A DNA stretch of 64,000 nt, taken from Struthio camelus. Lineage: Eukaryota > Chordata > Aves > Struthioniformes > Struthionidae. Where the stretch lies: NCBI RefSeq assembly GCF_040807025.1, contig NC_090952.1:22007068-22071067 (forward strand). Direction: 5' to 3'. This document shows, piece by piece, positions 60,401 through 64,000 of this stretch. The position numbers and the translations under genes are program-made. Position 1 is the stretch's first letter. Each line of letters starts with the position of its first letter. Under the pieces are notes generated by a model, which ran no database searches, had not been told where the DNA came from, and worked only from the letters and a program-made list of their open reading frames with translations.

Positions 60401-63400
60401 TTGATTGAGGTGAGGTGGTAGCACTGCATTGGGTTTTAACTAACTTCCTGTTTTTGAAGGTCACGTTACTGCAAACGCCCCAAAATCTGATGCACCTTGG
60501 GAGCATGCAGAGGAAGGATGATAATCCCGAGGAGGGAGGTCTGGGTGGGGAGCCAGGAGATGTGTTCCTGCTGCCCTAGCCCGAAAGCCCTGAGCTGGGA
60601 AGGTCCCACGTGCCTTCCCTCGGCCAGCAGTCGCTGGGGACTGGGGCACCTAAGCCATGGTGAACCTGGCCTCTCTGACCTCTGGGGAGGAACACAAAGT
60701 GGAAAAAAGGCCTTGGGGAAGGCATATATTGACTTAAGAGGTGTGTGCCAGCGGTTGGCAAGCCAAATAGATCCCGGTCGAGGTGGCTGGGGAGCAGCAG
60801 GGCTCTGAGCCGTGGGAAGGGACACCTCATGGCTGCTGAGCCCTCGCCTCCGGGCCATTGTGGGGCCAGCTCCTGCCGGATGCTCGGCAGGAACATAATC
60901 CTGTACAGAGCTGGACTCAAATGGCAGGAAACAAAAGCAGTGCCCCTGCGCTAGTAGGTCCCACGGGGCGGCCAGCAGCGTGTCCTGGCTGAGCAGCAGG
61001 GACAGTAGTGACTGTAAATGCCCAGTGCCCTGCACGGGTGCCATCCGTTGGCCCTGGGCGTTGATGGCCAAGCACTGCATGAACTTGCAGCAGCTGGGCA
61101 GGCTGGAAGCGTGAACTGTGAGCTGCTCTGTGGGACGCAAAAGTGTGCAAACGGTCCTGCGGTAGGTGTTGTGGGAAACGTCTGCGAAGGAGAAGGTGCC
61201 AATTTACTCTCTGATCCTTAGTCTTTGCAGCAAACGTGTAATAAAACTCTATTTTGAGACACAGCACATCTGCAGGTTTTTTTTTAAATGCTGTGAACCA
61301 AACATTGCGGTGTGTGATTGTGGTTTCTGCTCCAATAGAAAATAAGAGTATAGAGAGGCGGAGGAAAGGAGGAAGAATTCCTGAGATTCACTTTTTTATC
61401 TAACCGTACTAACACCTTGAGAGTGAAGCTACATACTAAATGCCTTGTACGTGATCGTCAGCTTCTACAGGAAGCATTTTGCTTTCATTAACATGACAGA
61501 AAGCTGAAAGCGGCAAAGATCAGGCCTGGGCTTTTCAAGTTACAATGGCCACAGATAGTCTCTGTGACACTGAGCACTTTCATCTGAATTAATTCTGCAC
61601 TTCAAAAAGTGTGGGTTTTCACAAAAAGACCTTAATCTTTCATGAGTAAAGACTTTGTTGCTGGATTTTTTTTCTTTTTTAAGCATACTTAATGCAGTAT
61701 TGATTGCACTTCATATGTTCAGGGCAAGTTCCCCTGATAGTAGCCATGGCGCAGACCATGCGTCACTTCAGAGATGACAGCTTGTGGAGTCTCAAATGGG
61801 GAACCTAGAAATGAGGAACAAGAGCTGTGGGACTGCCTCAGAGGCTGGCTTATGTAGGAGATGGTTCAGAGGTCCCAGAGCTGCTTTCAGCAGCTCTCAA
61901 TCAACAGCCCTTCCCTTCTCCGACTGCAGTCACCCACCGCTTTTCCTGCACACCTTCCTACTGTTCTGCCAAGTGCAAACCCACTTCACACAAGCAAATG
62001 GGTGACAGTTATTTTGGAAATCAAGGGCTTGGTTTTTTTTTTTTCCTCCTTTTTTTTCTTCCTCCCTTTTTCCCTCTTAGTTTTCAGGATTTTGCAGCTT
62101 TTCTGACAGCAGATGCTGTGGTCAAATCGTGACACCCCCTCTCCTTCTCCTGATACCTCTCCTTGGTCCCGTTCTTGGGACGTTTCTGTCCTTTTCCCTC
62201 CGCTCTGATGCCAGGCTTTCTAACCCCATGGCAGTGTGCCGACGATGGGCTCGCAGAAGTTGGCGAGAGGGGCTTGCTGCCCACTGTTCTGGCGCGTCCT
62301 GCCCTGGCAGGAGCAGCTCCTGCAGGGAGGCTCCTTGGGGCTGCTGTAGCTCCTGGCTGTAAGGTAGCCAGTCTGGGTGAGCTACAAAAGGCTCTTTCTT
62401 GGGACTTAAGTCCCTTATCAAAGCCTGCAGCCTGAAAAATGAAGGAGCAGGAGTTTTGTAAATTCTCATAACCATTTCTATTTAAAATTGCAAAGCAATC
62501 TCCTGACTGTAGCTTTATTCCCAGAAATAGCTCTCCTGTTTGGCTAAAAATAAATAAAAAATCAAACCAAAAAACAGCTGTGGACAAGCAGCTGCATGGA
62601 AATGTTCACTCATACAGTTAAAGTTTGGAGAAGTTAGAAATTCCTGTAAAGAAGGACAGGAAAGGACTGGTCAAACATTAATAATTAGTGCTACCAGCTA
62701 AATCTATTGTGTGCCGAAACTTTTCGGTTGTGAATTAGATGTGTCTAGGGGCTGTATTTTCTTTCTTAACTTCAAACCATTTTTATCTTCAGTTTGTATT
62801 CTGCAAAGAACAACGATTTGCTACATTGTAGGACAAAGCTTTGAGCTGAGCTTTTGCTGAATCAGAACTGAAAGCATGTGAACTTGCTCTTAACAGTAAA
62901 AACTGTAGAAGCAAACAGTGCATCTATTAACAGTAGGATTTTCAGACTTGTCTGTAATTTCCTCCTGTTGCCCTTGGTTTATGTATTTCCTTTCTGATTA
63001 AAACTGCTACCTTCTACATGTAGCCATTTATAACGGCTCTGTTTGAGAGATTTTAAAAATGTTTGCTTAAGAAAAAGCCAAGCTGACTAGTTGAGAACGT
63101 TACTAGAGTCTCAGCCAGGAAGAACCTTCTCGCTGAAACAAGTTGTTGTTACCCCAGTGACCACGTTTTTAGCAATGAAAGTTGGCTCACAGCGTACATA
63201 TCCGAATGTGGGTAACGAGAGAAGATCTCTTACCTGCAGACGTGCATAATTTGGAAAACTACCTCTGGCTTTTAATTCCTCTTAGTGTTGTAGGGCTCCA
63301 TGTGGAGTTGAGGAACTTTAATCCACTGTTATCCTTGCTTAGAAAACACAAGGATGGCCAAGTGCGGGGGAGAGGCTGGGGATTTCAGTTGTCCTATTCT

Positions 63401-64000
63401 TTCCCTCTTATGTGGACAGCCAAGACCGGCACAAACAAGCCCTGAGGGGGAAGAGAGAACCTGGAAAGTCCTGGGAAGTTCTCAACATCTTGGTGGCTAA
63501 AGGGTTATGGAGATAAGGAAGTCATGTAGCTGTTCAGCCTGACTGGGTTGTCTAGGACAGTGTGAATTTTCTGATCTTCCAAGAAACTTAGAAGCGAGGT
63601 GATTGAGTACACTGTCAAGCCATCTGCTTTTCTCAGGAAATGTTTTCTCAGGGTTTTTTTTTTAAGGGAGTTTCCTATCTTTAATTAAAGTATATTCAGA
63701 AAATGGGTGCTGAGCACTAAGTGAGCCACTGAGTTTGTGTCCTGCACTATTCTCAGTAATTGGGTTTTGCTTTGGTGACCTTCCATGGGGAGGTATTTGA
63801 CAAGGCTCTCCTGCCTACTTCTGCTCCTGGGCAGCAGGCATTAAGGTAGGGAGCAGGTTGCAACTCTTGCAGTGTGCTGAAACAGGCTGAGATGATCTTA
63901 TATGTAAGTTCAGACTGAAATCTGCTTCTCATTGTACATCATCTCAGAAATATCTTTGTGCTCACTGGGATCTAGTGTTGGGAGTGGTGGGCTGGCTTTG
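54416..64000 (+). other. First intron of the ATP11C-like gene
   Basis: About 9.6 kb without a recognised coding exon on either strand, AT-richer than the left of the window. It contains T, G and C homopolymers (for example G15 at 59385-59399 and C18 at 59759-59776). AT-rich blocks at about 61370-61700 and 62680-63100 could be conserved non-coding sequence. No mobile element was identified. Confidence 0.45.
59759..59776. repeat. C18 homopolymer
   Basis: Eighteen cytosines in the first intron of the ATP11C-like gene. Confidence 0.9.

Noticed and set aside
45000-64000. CR1 LINEs, retroviral copies or other mobile elements
   Set aside because: No CR1 3' end, terminal repeats, reverse-transcriptase reading or poly(A)-tailed retrocopy was recognised. 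Old decayed copies cannot be excluded without a library search.

Overview
This is vertebrate genomic DNA, most likely from a bird or a close sauropsid relative. Genes are split by short introns with GT-AG sites, CpG-island promoters are frequent, and no transposable element could be recognised. The gene set SYTL4, CSTF2, NOX1, XKRX and ARL13A is the block found on human Xq22. In birds that block lies on chromosome 4p/4A, a GC-rich microchromosome-derived arm, and the first 45 kb look like that. The species cannot be named from the sequence.

Layout: SYTL4 (minus, only its first three coding exons, 485-1660, with a large CpG island behind it); TRMT12/TYW2 (minus, seven coding exons, 6067-9468); CSTF2 (plus, 13 coding exons, 10748-17719), sharing a CpG-island promoter head to head with TRMT12; NOX1 (minus, 13 coding exons, 19725-26808), tail to tail with CSTF2; XKRX (minus, three coding exons, 28117-33165), directly upstream of NOX1; ARL13A (plus, eight coding exons, 40785-44373). 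From about 45 to 53 kb the DNA becomes AT-richer and shows no recognisable gene. A second CpG island at 53.3-54.7 kb carries a 27-base first coding exon on the plus strand that fits ATP11C, followed by an intron running past the end of the window.

These are neighbours, not a pathway. SYTL4 docks secretory granules with Rab27. TRMT12 makes wybutosine on tRNA-Phe. CSTF2 is the RNA-binding subunit of the mRNA 3'-end processing factor CstF. NOX1 makes superoxide. XKRX is an XK-family membrane protein. ARL13A is an Arl13-type ciliary small-GTPase relative. ATP11C is a phospholipid flippase.

The most unusual structure is a 1.7-kb two-level tandem repeat filling NOX1 intron 3: 27 copies of a 25-base segment, each followed by a variable number of a 9-base unit. 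All sequence states of the 9-mer look like CpG-decay products of one ancestor. No stop occurs over long stretches in any of the six frames, and the transcript strand is rich in potential G-quadruplexes. Other points of interest are an intron-containing TRMT12 (the human gene is intronless and autosomal), a 20-residue cassette exon in CSTF2, a palindromic minisatellite in TRMT12 intron 1, and a diverged ARL13A with a degenerate GTPase motif. Exon borders come from splice signals, reading-frame continuity and remembered family sequences; no alignment was run.
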